Source: Terrabacter sp. Root181
Lineage (GTDB): Bacteria; Actinomycetota; Actinomycetes; Actinomycetales; Dermatophilaceae
Direction of reading: 5' to 3'
NCBI RefSeq assembly: GCF_001428505.1
Contig: NZ_LMHU01000011.1
Span: 1 to 64,000, forward strand
DNA: 64,000 nt
The position numbers and the translations under genes were made by a program. The stretch's first letter is position 1, and each line of letters starts with the position of its first letter. The notes beneath the pieces are model-generated. The model saw only the letters and a list, made by a program, of their open reading frames with translations. It had not been told where the DNA came from and ran no database searches. Below are positions 16,579-24,839 of the stretch, piece after piece.

Positions 16579-17748
16579 GTGCAAGCAAAGTACTACGTCG
16601 AGTCCGACCTTGAAGGCGACCAAATAGGACAAAGTATAGCAATTGAGCAGAGTGCAGGAAAGTCACGCAATTGGGATGGGATCTCCAAGTCTAGCCAGCG
16701 CTCCGGGTCAGCTCACGTGACGTCCGTCGTCGAAGTGGAACCCCTACCACACCCACTCCCTGTGTATACGGACCCAGTAGCCCACGGTGCGGTTCGGCGA
16801 GCATATGAGATCCAAGTGCGCTATAACAATTGGATACCCCAGTGTGGTATCGGAAATTTGCTTAACGTGGTTCTTGGTGAGCCCCAACACCTAGCGACGG
16901 TTCGCGCCCTTCGCTTGAAGGAGATCAGGCTCGATGCAGCAGAGATTTCCAGCTTCGGTGGGCCTCGATATGGCAGAAACGTTCTCACTCAGGGGCATGA
17001 TCTCGTCGTCGCTCCAATCAAACCATCAGCTGGGCTCTCGCCAGAGGAAGCGTCCGCGCTGGCTTTTGAAGCGGCCATGGGGGGTGTCGACATCGTTAAG
17101 GATGATGAATTGGCGTTTCCGGGTCTGCGGGGTGCCCCTGAAGAGCGATACCGACAGGTCGCCAGCGCAGTTAGGCGGGCTGAGCAGGAGACGGGAACAC
17201 GCAGAGCGTACTGGGCCAACGTAATTACTAGCCCGGCGAAGGCTCTTAAGGCCGCGGAAATGGCTGTGAACGCTGGCGCCGACGCGCTTCTGCTTGCGCC
17301 AGCCCTGCAGGGCTTGGACGTTTGTGCCGACGTCAGCGCTTCCATCGGCCTGCCGGTGGTGGCACATAATGTCGGCGTGACGTCCATGACGCGCGTAGAC
17401 GGGTTCGGCATCGATTTATCCGTTTGGATGTATCTGCAGCGGTTGGCTGGGGCGGATGCTGTACTTGCGCCCTCCCCTTTTGGAAGCTTCGGTATCTCGC
17501 CTCAGTCGGCGCGTGACGCGATTCGCGCGACCAACGATGAGGTGCCCGGAGTTTCGGCAACGCTATTCAGTCACTCCGGAGGGGTGGGTCCTGAGAATGT
17601 TCGTCGGCTGAAGTCTTTGGCCCCTGAAATTGCCGTCGCGTTCACTGCGGGAAGTGCCATCTTTGATCATCCTTTCGGGCCGCGATCAGGTGCAGAGGCT
17701 CTGGTGCTGGCCGTGAGGGCCCTTGGATCCCAGGGGCCGTCAGCATGA
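16579..17748 (+). CDS. RuBisCO-like protein (RubisCO large-subunit family, form IV type)
   Basis: 389 residues from GTG 16579, with ribosome binding site AGGGG 7 bases upstream; GTG 16573 is too close to it. An N-terminal domain of the RuBisCO type is followed by the TIM-barrel landmarks. IKPSAGLSPEEA corresponds to the KPKLGLS loop. GGVDIVKDDEL retains the carbamylated Lys and the Asp/Glu magnesium ligands. VVAHNVGV stands in place of the HRAMH region, and SHSGGVGPENV is the phosphate-binding SGG. The second Lys of KPKLG is Ser, and no loop-6 Lys is visible, so CO2 fixation is unlikely. Known RuBisCO-like proteins are enolases, isomerases, transcarboxylases or decarboxylases of keto-sugar phosphates or methylthio sugars. 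First gene of a four-gene coupled operon; substrate unknown. Confidence 0.85.
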   Translation: MQAKYYVESDLEGDQIGQSIAIEQSAGKSRNWDGISKSSQRSGSAHVTSVVEVEPLPHPLPVYTDPVAHGAVRRAYEIQVRYNNWIPQCGIGNLLNVVLGEPQHLATVRALRLKEIRLDAAEISSFGGPRYGRNVLTQGHDLVVAPIKPSAGLSPEEASALAFEAAMGGVDIVKDDELAFPGLRGAPEERYRQVASAVRRAEQETGTRRAYWANVITSPAKALKAAEMAVNAGADALLLAPALQGLDVCADVSASIGLPVVAHNVGVTSMTRVDGFGIDLSVWMYLQRLAGADAVLAPSPFGSFGISPQSARDAIRATNDEVPGVSATLFSHSGGVGPENVRRLKSLAPEIAVAFTAGSAIFDHPFGPRSGAEALVLAVRALGSQGPSA

Positions 17749-18413
17749 AAGCGAGACAAGATGGACTCGACTCGGCATGCACAATCTGCCGTGACTTCCA
17801 GGAGCCAAATGCAGTGATACTGCGGCATGCCTCCACCTCCCTTAACGAACGAGGAGAATGGCAAGGCCGCGATACCAACGCTCCTTTGAGCGCCTCTGGA
17901 CGCCACGATGCCGCCGAGGTAGGTCTTGAAATATGTCGAATATACCCGGAGGTAGAATGGACAATTTTGACCTCCCCTTTGCTGCGCGCGCAGCAGACCG
18001 CGTTAGCTTTCTCAAAAGCGGGAGTGAAGTGTCAGGAGTTGCTTGTCTGTGACGAACTGATCGAAGCGGACGTGGGTCGCATGACGGGACGGACTTGGGG
18101 TGAGTTTGCGCGTATGGCTCCGTCTGAATTCGCAGCTTGGAAGCGAGGGCTTACGCCGAGCTTTCGTGAGGGTGAAAATCGGGATCAGTTACTAGAACGT
18201 GCCCGTGACGCCCTCGCGAAGGCAAGAGGGTTTGATCGCGTCATCGTAGTCACTCATCTGATGCTAATGACAGCGGTCAGAGAGATGTTGCCGCTGTCTC
18301 GCGACACACCGATCTCGAATCTAGGTGGATTTATGGGCTGGTACGCGTCAAGCGATAGACCCCGAGAAACCTGGTGCGCCGTTGGCGACGACCATTGCGA
18401 TCCTAGGGGTTGA
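17745..18413 (+). CDS. histidine phosphatase family protein
   Basis: 222 residues. The phosphatase signature is VILRHASTSLNERGEWQGR, where RHA replaces the commoner RHG, with catalytic His at about residue 28. Supporting motifs are LTSPLLRAQQTA, the acid-containing DELIEADVGRMTGRTW, and the second catalytic His in VIVVTHLMLMTAV. The family transfers phosphate through phospho-His; members dephosphorylate small molecules or act as mutases. The start overlaps the RuBisCO-like stop (ATGA), so the two are made in a coupled way, consistent with action on a phosphorylated sugar or nucleotide product. TTA codons occur in it, unlike the GC-rich neighbours. Confidence 0.85.
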   Translation: MKARQDGLDSACTICRDFQEPNAVILRHASTSLNERGEWQGRDTNAPLSASGRHDAAEVGLEICRIYPEVEWTILTSPLLRAQQTALAFSKAGVKCQELLVCDELIEADVGRMTGRTWGEFARMAPSEFAAWKRGLTPSFREGENRDQLLERARDALAKARGFDRVIVVTHLMLMTAVREMLPLSRDTPISNLGGFMGWYASSDRPRETWCAVGDDHCDPRG

Positions 18414-18419
18414 AGTCTT

Positions 18420-19568
18420 ATGGCGAATAATCGACCTGCTGGAGTGCACCGACCGTATACGACACAAGGCAAGCTGCGCATCGCTATTTCGTGTGCGGTG
18501 CTTGCGCTTGGGCTCTTGCTCATCAGTACGCCAGGATGGCTGTTCGCAAATCAGTCCAACCCTGTTTTGACTAACGCAGTTGTTGGTTTAGCCGGTGCGC
18601 TTATTGGCTTCGCCGTAACGAGCTTCGTGAACGAGATCCTCGACCCTACCTACGACGCGGTCATGGAGGCCTTTGACCTGCAGGGAGATGTTCTGAATCC
18701 TCATGGGTTCAGAGCTGCAATCCGTGAGGAAGTTTCGACATCCGTTTCGCGGGTCATTGCTGCGCCGACAGAGTTCGGTCCACGGGCTCAAATGGTCCAG
18801 AAGTTGGCCCTTAGGGACGCGAAGACTCATGCAATCATACAATCGATATCGCTCTCCCAGAAATGGCAGACAGCCCAAACACTGGAGGACCTCTTTCGGC
18901 GCAATCCCGCTTTCTCTTTGAGAATACTCCTCATTCACCCGTACTCCAAGAACTCTCTTGCAAGAGAGACGGACCTTGGATTCGCATCCGGAACAATCAG
19001 ACAATTGGTTCAGGAGAGCCTCATACCGTTAGCCAGTCTACGGAACCAGGAGGCTATCGGTCAGCGCCTGCAAGTGCGTGGCTACTGGTCAATGCCGTAT
19101 TTTGGTATTTCCAGCGTCGATTCCGTGAGATCGCTGATCACGCTTTCGCGTGAGGGTCGCGGCGGTGACCAGAACTACGCCTGCCTGATACACGGATCAA
19201 CCCCGTCCACGTTAGCGATGATCGCTGATCTGGAGCAAGGGTTTGAAGAGCGATGGATGGCATCGCATGACCTGATGGTTCCTCTGGAATTAACCGTCAA
19301 GTCGGTCGCCTCCCAAGTTGCCGGAGACACTGAACTCAAGGTGGCGGTCGAGTCTAAGTCCGACGTGCTGGCCAAGTCCCTCGTGTTCAAGGTAGACAAT
19401 GGGAAGGTGCAAGAAGTCGCGCAATCGGATCCCAGGCGGGTGCTCGTTTCCGTGTTGCCTATCAGTGGAGGCGTGGTCCGGGTCCAAGTCACAGAGGCCC
19501 TTTCGCACGACAAGAATCAGTGGTTGGCGTCCCCGGTCGAATTGTCGATTACTGGTGGTGGCGGGTGA
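18420..19568 (+). CDS. two-helix membrane protein with PLD-like cytoplasmic region
   Basis: 382 residues. Two N-terminal membrane helices lie near residues 20-42 (IAISCAVLALGLLLIS) and 50-72 (VVGLAGALIGFAVTSFV). The region about 110-290 alternates strands and helices: LRILLIHPYSKNSLARETDL, then IPLASL, GYWSMPYFGISSVDSV and a late DLEQGFEERWMASHD. This is the shape of the phospholipase-D-like/DUF5919 fold used by several regulators and effectors, but no HxKx4D motif is visible. The last about 80 residues look beta-rich (VTVK/LKVAVESKSD/VRVQVTEAL). It starts 6 bases after the phosphatase stop. Possible sensor, transducer or effector; fold assignment is a pattern-level inference. Confidence 0.5.
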   Translation: MANNRPAGVHRPYTTQGKLRIAISCAVLALGLLLISTPGWLFANQSNPVLTNAVVGLAGALIGFAVTSFVNEILDPTYDAVMEAFDLQGDVLNPHGFRAAIREEVSTSVSRVIAAPTEFGPRAQMVQKLALRDAKTHAIIQSISLSQKWQTAQTLEDLFRRNPAFSLRILLIHPYSKNSLARETDLGFASGTIRQLVQESLIPLASLRNQEAIGQRLQVRGYWSMPYFGISSVDSVRSLITLSREGRGGDQNYACLIHGSTPSTLAMIADLEQGFEERWMASHDLMVPLELTVKSVASQVAGDTELKVAVESKSDVLAKSLVFKVDNGKVQEVAQSDPRRVLVSVLPISGGVVRVQVTEALSHDKNQWLASPVELSITGGGG

Positions 19569-19987
19569 CAAGGCTGGTTGTGGCATCCGACGCAGTTGGC
19601 GGCGCCATGCTCGATGCGACGCTTGCGCTCCTTCCCGATTCGATTGTTTATGAACGGGCTGCGCCACCTTCTGAGAATTACGCCTGGGTAGCGCGAGAGG
19701 TTTGCCACCTTGTGAAAGAGTCCGAAGGCGTCCGTGGGTTTCTCGTATGCGGAACCGGGATTGGAATGGCGATAACAGCGAACAGGATCTCTGGCGTGCG
19801 CGCTGCGGTCTGTCACGACATTTACTCCGTCGAGCGATCAATTCTATCCAACGACTGCCAGGTTCTGTGCATGGGTGCTCGCGTCATCGCCCCCGAGTCG
19901 GCGGCGCGACTCTTACAGCATTGGATGACTCTCACCTTCCAAGGAGACGGACCATCAGCGTGGAAGGTGGGTCAAATCGACGCATAG
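19565..19987 (+). CDS. RpiB/LacAB-type sugar-phosphate isomerase
   Basis: 140 residues from GTG 19565, overlapping the preceding stop by four bases. Hallmarks of the RpiB/LacA/LacB family are present: GFLVCGTGIGMAITANRISG (catalytic Cys and ligand-binding loop), GVRAAVCHDIYSVE (His) and SNDCQVLCMGARVI. The N-terminus TRLVVASDAVGG matches the usual IxxGxDxxG strand in degenerate form. The family interconverts aldose and ketose phosphates (ribose-5-P, allose-6-P, galactose-6-P, tetrose phosphates). Usual length is 140-160, so it is complete. With the RuBisCO-like protein and phosphatase it suggests processing of an unusual sugar phosphate. Confidence 0.85.
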   Translation: MTRLVVASDAVGGAMLDATLALLPDSIVYERAAPPSENYAWVAREVCHLVKESEGVRGFLVCGTGIGMAITANRISGVRAAVCHDIYSVERSILSNDCQVLCMGARVIAPESAARLLQHWMTLTFQGDGPSAWKVGQIDA

Positions 19988-20590
19988 GCGTCTCCGGGTG
20001 TCCTTAGCCGATCGCTACACATGTGGAGCGAGTCGATCTTGTTGCCGCCTCCGTCGCTACACTCTGCTCAGATCGCAAATGACCAGCTATTTCCGTGGGT
20101 TTGGCGATTGCCACCGTGATCCTCGGCAGCTGCTCGCAGGTTCGGTGGGAGGCAATGGGTCAGCCGAGGGTGGTAAGCAGCGATTGGTGACGGTGGTGCT
20201 GAAGGGCTGCTCAGCGGGCGCGTCTGGCGGGCGCCACGATCGCTCGCCGTCGCGATTCCGTGATTCACCGTGGCCGCTCGAGGGCGGTCGCATTTGAGGA
20301 TACCGATAGGGTCGTGGTCGGTCGCACGATCCGGGCCTCGTCCGCGACCTCGAACGCGAGGATGGCGTCGTCGGCGTGAACGGTGGCGCCCTGCCTAGGC
20401 TGTGAAGCAATGGTGGTGAGCCGCGACCCCGGAGCTGCTGACTTGACTTCAGCGCTTGACGACGCTCGCTTTCGGCGCCACTGCGAGTACTACACGGCCT
20501 GATCAGGCCGGCCTGACAACGGCCTCCAGCAACGTCCGATGCTCGGCAGAACGGTAGGTCATGAACGTCTGCGCTGAGTGCTGATGGGAC
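19988..20590. other. gene-poor spacer with palindrome
   Basis: Six hundred bases separate the RpiB stop from the stop of the convergent VirB4 gene. I see no convincing gene; frames on both strands are shadows or unrecognised remnants. The palindrome at 20496-20509 may form a terminator or be a protein site. Confidence 0.35.
20496..20509. repeat. 14-bp palindrome GGCCTGATCAGGCC
   Basis: A perfect self-complementary 14-mer lies about 80 bases downstream of the VirB4 stop and 510 bases after the RpiB stop. There is no following T-tract on the plus strand. It could form part of a bidirectional terminator or a binding site. Confidence 0.4.
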
Positions 20591-22051
20591 TCATATGGCC
20601 GACCTCTGGAGCTCCATACGCGAGTTGGTGTCGAAGAGCGTTAGCTCGTCGTCCGTTGCCACGTGACGGACGACGAATGCCCTCTGGCCGACGCGCCACA
20701 GTCCCTCGCCGCGTTGCAGATCCGGGAGTTGGGCTCGCTCCGCCGTGGACAGTCCCAGTTCGAGTGCGGTCTGAGGAGCCTCACTGACCTCTTGCTGGTA
20801 GATGACCTTCGTCGAGCAGTCGCCGAGCAGACCTCGAGCCAGCGCACGTGACTCGGAGCCAGCGTTTCCCACGGCGTCGAGGTCCGACAGCCGGTGCACG
20901 ATCAGCAGGTTCGCGATGCCCAGACCGCGCGACAGCTTCCACTGAGACTGCATGCGGGCGAGCAAGGCGGGCTGGCGCATGAGCCGCCAGGCCTCGTCGT
21001 AGATGACCCACCTCTGGCCCCCGTCAGGTGCCGATAGTGCCGCCTCCATCCATGCTGAGGCGCACGTCATCACCATCGCGATGAGCTGATCGGAGCCCTG
21101 AATCTGCGAAAGGTCCAACGAGACCATCGGCAGAGTCGGGTCGAAGGTGAGGGTCGAAGGTCCGTCGAAGAGGCCGCTGAGGTCACCAGCGACCAATCGG
21201 CGCATGGCATGGGCCAGGTCGCGGCCGTCGCGTGCGAGCTCAGCGGCACTCGAGCCGGGAAGTGCAGACTGAGGCTCCAGGAGCAGATCGACGACCATCG
21301 GCAATGTTGGTTCGACCGCCGCCGCGGCAGCGCCGGCCAGCGAAACGTCCAGAGCGGTGTGCTCAACAGACACCAGAGGCCGCCCGAGTGCCGACTGAGC
21401 CAACGAACCGACAAGGGCGCGTCGCCGGTTGGCGACCAGCAACTGCCACTGGGAGTCGGGGAGTGCCGGGTCGCGCGGCCCGGGGTCCAGCGGGTTCAGA
21501 CGGTTGCGTGAGCCGCCGCCGAGTTGGATAGCGGCGCCACCGACAGCCTTGGCGACGACGGACCATTCACCCTTCGGGTCGCCGGGCACGTAGACCCGCC
21601 GCCCGAAGGCGATCGACCGAGTCGCCAACGACTTGGCGAGGCAGGACTTCCCCTTCCCGACGACCCCGGCGAGCAAGCAGTTCGGATTCGTGATGATGCC
21701 TTGGCTATAGAGCACCCAGGGGTCGAAGCAGAAGCCACCTCCTGACCAGGCGTCCTGCCCGACGTAGACGCCTTCGCTCCCAAGACCAGCCTCCGCAAGG
21801 AAGGGGTACGCGCCGGCGACCACGTCGGAGGTGGCGCGGTGTCCCGGCAGCCGAAGCCGGCGATAGGACCGCCCAGCCTCAGGGCCGTTCTCTCCCTCGG
21901 CAGGAAGGAACTGCGGCGAGTCATCGTCACCACTGCGTCTGCCCCGTGCCGCTTCACCCGAGCGAGCAGCCGGTGGCTTCTCATGCCGACCACGTCGACG
22001 CTTGGTGCCCTGTGGCGCGTAGAAGGTCCCTGACGCTCCTGCCGACGACAT
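20591..22051 (-). CDS. VirB4/TraC-type conjugation ATPase
   Basis: 486 residues from ATG 22051, overlapping the upstream stop by one base (TGATG). Walker A is GVVGKGKSCLAKSLA at residues 129-136; VYVPGDPKGEWSVVA follows. Walker B is RWVIYDEAWRLM near the C-terminal half, then NLLIVHRLSDLDAVGN (the conserved loop after Walker B). The family powers assembly of the type IV secretion channel at the inner membrane. The upstream partner (SCO6880-like) supplies the membrane-anchored N-terminal portion that in other systems belongs to VirB3/VirB4. Confidence 0.85.
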   Translation of the reverse strand: MSSAGASGTFYAPQGTKRRRGRHEKPPAARSGEAARGRRSGDDDSPQFLPAEGENGPEAGRSYRRLRLPGHRATSDVVAGAYPFLAEAGLGSEGVYVGQDAWSGGGFCFDPWVLYSQGIITNPNCLLAGVVGKGKSCLAKSLATRSIAFGRRVYVPGDPKGEWSVVAKAVGGAAIQLGGGSRNRLNPLDPGPRDPALPDSQWQLLVANRRRALVGSLAQSALGRPLVSVEHTALDVSLAGAAAAAVEPTLPMVVDLLLEPQSALPGSSAAELARDGRDLAHAMRRLVAGDLSGLFDGPSTLTFDPTLPMVSLDLSQIQGSDQLIAMVMTCASAWMEAALSAPDGGQRWVIYDEAWRLMRQPALLARMQSQWKLSRGLGIANLLIVHRLSDLDAVGNAGSESRALARGLLGDCSTKVIYQQEVSEAPQTALELGLSTAERAQLPDLQRGEGLWRVGQRAFVVRHVATDDELTLFDTNSRMELQRSAI

Positions 22052-23496
22052 CAGCTCACCTTCCGCGCGAGTGGAAGTGAAGCAGACACGAAGGCTCGGG
22101 CCTGCTGCCCATAGAGCCGTCGCGTCTCGCAGCCGCACTGGATGGCGGCGCGCGAGATCTCCGCGACTGACGCTTCGAGTTCATCCCGCGAGGGCGCGGT
22201 GATGGAGATGAGGCCGGTGAGCTTGACGTCCGCGTGGCCGCTGATGAGCGCCCGTTCGCGTTCGAGGACGTCGTCGCGTTCCGCGCCGTCGGAAAGGTCG
22301 GCGATGGCGCCGATCTTGGCCTTCTGCGCCGCCTCCGTGGCGTACTCGACCTTCGCCTTCCTGATGTCGCGCATCGCCGCGTCGGCCGGGATCGGCTGGA
22401 TTGTCATGGAGAGGGTCTTGCGGATGCCCGGTTGGAAGACCAGGGAGTGCAGGAAGTATGGCGGCGCCCCGACGCGCGGCCATTCGCTGATCCAGAGCAC
22501 GGCGGAGTATGCCGTGTCGTGGCGGACGTGGTCCCACTCCTCGTCCATGGCCACGGGGCCAGCGCTCGCCAGCGTCTGAGTCTCGCGGTCGCCAGTCTCG
22601 TGTCCGGGCTCGAAGGCCTCCCGCAGCGTCGCTGCGAGCTCGCTCTCGTTGAACCATGTCGCCAGCGACAAGTCCGCGGCGCGGAGCCCGGCCTCGAGGG
22701 ACGTCATCTCCTGCCGGAGGAACGCGGCCGCTCCGCGGAGTCCTCGCCCGGCCTGCTTGATGTGCGCCCGCGCGCTGCGGAGGTCGAGCGAGAGCGCGAG
22801 GACCGTGCGGTGCGTCGATGCCGCGGGCGCGGCTGTCTTCATGAGCGACTCGTACTGCTGCACGGCCCACTGGCCGGGTTGCTTGACGCCGTTGACCTCC
22901 CACCAACCAGTGATGCCGCGGCCCGCGTCGGGTAGCGACACCTCGAGCGCCTGCAGCCGGCAGCCAGTCCCGGAAGCGGCCAGGCTGGCCAACGCCCGAC
23001 CCCATCCGTGGACGCGCCTCGCCTGCTCGTCGCTCGACAGGAGCACGTATGCCGGGTGGCGCACGAGTGCGACCGCGGTGAGCGTGTGCCCGTGTGGGTC
23101 GTGCAGCATCGCTGCGCCGGACTCCTCGTCGATGAGGAAGCGCAGGGCAGCAGCGTCGCCGGGGAGGGCGAGCGTGCCGCCTGGTCGTGGGGCTGATGGG
23201 CGCGCTCGGAACTTGGTCTGACCGTTCAGCTTCCGCACGGCGTAGTGCCCTGCCGTGGGGAGTGACTCGACGGCGGGGCGCCCATGCCAGCGCACAAAGG
23301 CGAGCGCGATGAGTCCGGCCCAGAGGGGTGCCGTCAGGCCGGCGCCGGTCGAGCTGCCGAGGAAGATCGCGGGCACGAAGACGAGCGCGGCGACGCAGAG
23401 GCAGAGGATGCGTGATGACGAGAGCCCGAGGAGCAGGCCGCGCCGGGGGAGGCGTCCGAAACGGACGGTCATCGGGGTGGTCGTGGCGTCGGTCAT
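22051..23496 (-). CDS. SCO6880-family conjugation membrane protein
   Basis: 481 residues from ATG 23496 with a GAGGAG ribosome binding site about 8 bases upstream. Two membrane segments lie at about residues 20-65 (ILCLCVAALVFVPAIFLG; LTAPLWAGLIALAFVRW). The rest is cytoplasmic, with WGRALASLAASGTGCRLQAL and LVFQPGIRKTLSMTIQPIPA. This is the SCO6880 family of actinobacterial transfer clusters, which pairs with VirB4 (VirB3-like membrane part plus an N-terminal ATPase-associated domain). No Walker A is present. The minus-strand order coupling TrbL-like, this, then VirB4 is the usual one for these clusters. Confidence 0.75.
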   Translation of the reverse strand: MTDATTTPMTVRFGRLPRRGLLLGLSSSRILCLCVAALVFVPAIFLGSSTGAGLTAPLWAGLIALAFVRWHGRPAVESLPTAGHYAVRKLNGQTKFRARPSAPRPGGTLALPGDAAALRFLIDEESGAAMLHDPHGHTLTAVALVRHPAYVLLSSDEQARRVHGWGRALASLAASGTGCRLQALEVSLPDAGRGITGWWEVNGVKQPGQWAVQQYESLMKTAAPAASTHRTVLALSLDLRSARAHIKQAGRGLRGAAAFLRQEMTSLEAGLRAADLSLATWFNESELAATLREAFEPGHETGDRETQTLASAGPVAMDEEWDHVRHDTAYSAVLWISEWPRVGAPPYFLHSLVFQPGIRKTLSMTIQPIPADAAMRDIRKAKVEYATEAAQKAKIGAIADLSDGAERDDVLERERALISGHADVKLTGLISITAPSRDELEASVAEISRAAIQCGCETRRLYGQQARAFVSASLPLARKVS

Positions 23497-23498
23497 GG

Positions 23499-24839
23499 TC
23501 AGCTCCTCGAGCCGTGGGTGAGTGGCTGCTTCATGGGCGTTTCCTGGACAGCGGCGCCAGGGCCTCCGCCGGCGGGCGAGGAGACCCCGGGTGGGTTGGT
23601 CGCGACGTCGCCGGCCTTCATGGCGACGGCCTTGGCGCCGAGGGCGACCCCGGCGACTGTGGCAGCCGGAGCAGCCAGCGAGGCGGCGGCTGCGGCGCCC
23701 CCTCCGCTGGCTGCTCCAGCCGGTCCTGTGGCACCACCGGCAAGGCCGGATCCCACGTCGGGCGGTGGTGGGCCCACTGGCCCGGAGGATCCCGGTCGCG
23801 GGGGAGGCGGCGGCGGACCGCCGCTGCCCTTGGTGCCGCGGCTGTGGCCGGACGACCCGACGGAGGCGAGCGCCCGTCCCTGGGCCTGGATCGCGCTGAC
23901 CTTCTGGGGTGCGCTGACCAGAGTCTGCGCGCCGACCGAGGCCTGCCGGGCCGTGGCATGTGCCGAGTGAAGGGTGTCGCCGGCGAAGTGGAACATGCGG
24001 ATCGCCACCCAGGGAGCCAGCCCGCCCAGCAACAGGATCAAGGACCCGCCGGCGAGCTGCGTGACGGTCTGACCCACGCTGGAGCCTGACTGTCCGGCGC
24101 CGTTGAGGACGGCGACGCCGATGCTCAGGATGATGACGAGGAGCAGCTTCGAGACGATCATGGCTGCGACGAACTCGATCCACCGGCGGACCCAGGCGCG
24201 GGTGAAGTCGGCCGTCGCGCCGGCAAAGGCCAATGGGGCGAGCACCGCGGCCACGATGAGCATCAGCTTGCGGATCATCATGGCTGCCCACACGACGACC
24301 GCCGCGACGATGATGACGACAGCCAGGAGGATCATGACCGCTGGGTTCTGCATCTGGGCCAGACCGACGAAGGAGAGCTTGCCGCCGAGGGCGCCCATCT
24401 GTGTGCCCATTGTGTAGCGGACGACTCCGTCGCTGAGGGCGTCGACCGCTCCGAGCAGGACGCGCGTCGTTGCCAGGGCGAGCGCGGACCCGACGAAACT
24501 GATGAGGAGCCCGCTGAAGGCGCGGCCCAGAGCGACGGGATGCCCGCGGAGAGCGGCTGAGGTCACCTGGATGATGAAGAGTCCCAGGCAGAGGGTGGCC
24601 GCAATTGCGCCGGTGATCGTCATCTCCCGCGCCAGAGCCGGCGATGCCAGGTCCAGCGTGGTCGCCTCGCCGATCTGCTGCCACAGCCAGGTGGTGGCGT
24701 TCTGGGCTGCGAGCCCGAAGTAGCCGGCGATGTTGCTGAAGGCGCCATCGACGACGTTGGACGCAGCCCCGGCGGTGCCCGCTGCGGCTTGGCCGATGAG
24801 ACACATCGGGTTGGCGGCCATGATGCCGTCGCAGCTCAT
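23499..24839 (-). CDS. VirB6/TrbL-like polytopic transfer protein
   Basis: 446 residues from ATG 24839, overlapping the upstream stop by ATGA. At least six hydrophobic helices lie between residues about 75 and 285: GAIAATLCLGLFIIQV, VMILLAVVIIVAAVVVWAAM, LMLIVAAVLAPLAFAG, LLLVIILSIGVAVL and LILLLGGLAPWVAIRM. A Gly/Pro-rich, low-complexity cytoplasmic tail ends the protein (PPPPPPRPGSSGPVGPPPP). The architecture matches the VirB6/TrbL channel component of actinobacterial type IV systems. The proline-rich tail is typical of the family and its length varies. Confidence 0.75.
   Translation of the reverse strand: MSCDGIMAANPMCLIGQAAAGTAGAASNVVDGAFSNIAGYFGLAAQNATTWLWQQIGEATTLDLASPALAREMTITGAIAATLCLGLFIIQVTSAALRGHPVALGRAFSGLLISFVGSALALATTRVLLGAVDALSDGVVRYTMGTQMGALGGKLSFVGLAQMQNPAVMILLAVVIIVAAVVVWAAMMIRKLMLIVAAVLAPLAFAGATADFTRAWVRRWIEFVAAMIVSKLLLVIILSIGVAVLNGAGQSGSSVGQTVTQLAGGSLILLLGGLAPWVAIRMFHFAGDTLHSAHATARQASVGAQTLVSAPQKVSAIQAQGRALASVGSSGHSRGTKGSGGPPPPPPRPGSSGPVGPPPPDVGSGLAGGATGPAGAASGGGAAAAASLAAPAATVAGVALGAKAVAMKAGDVATNPPGVSSPAGGGPGAAVQETPMKQPLTHGSRS

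Noticed and set aside
15899-16666. Long minus-strand open frame upstream of the RuBisCO-like gene
   Set aside because: Arg/Cys/Ser-rich translation without any recognisable pattern; it overlaps the end of the ligase gene in antisense and spans the low-GC transition. A shadow frame.
22051-24804. Single 917-codon protein spanning SCO6880-like gene and upstream DNA
   Set aside because: The first part is an antiparallel-type shadow (Arg/His-rich) of the TrbL-like gene; the real start is ATG 23496 with a GAGGAG site.
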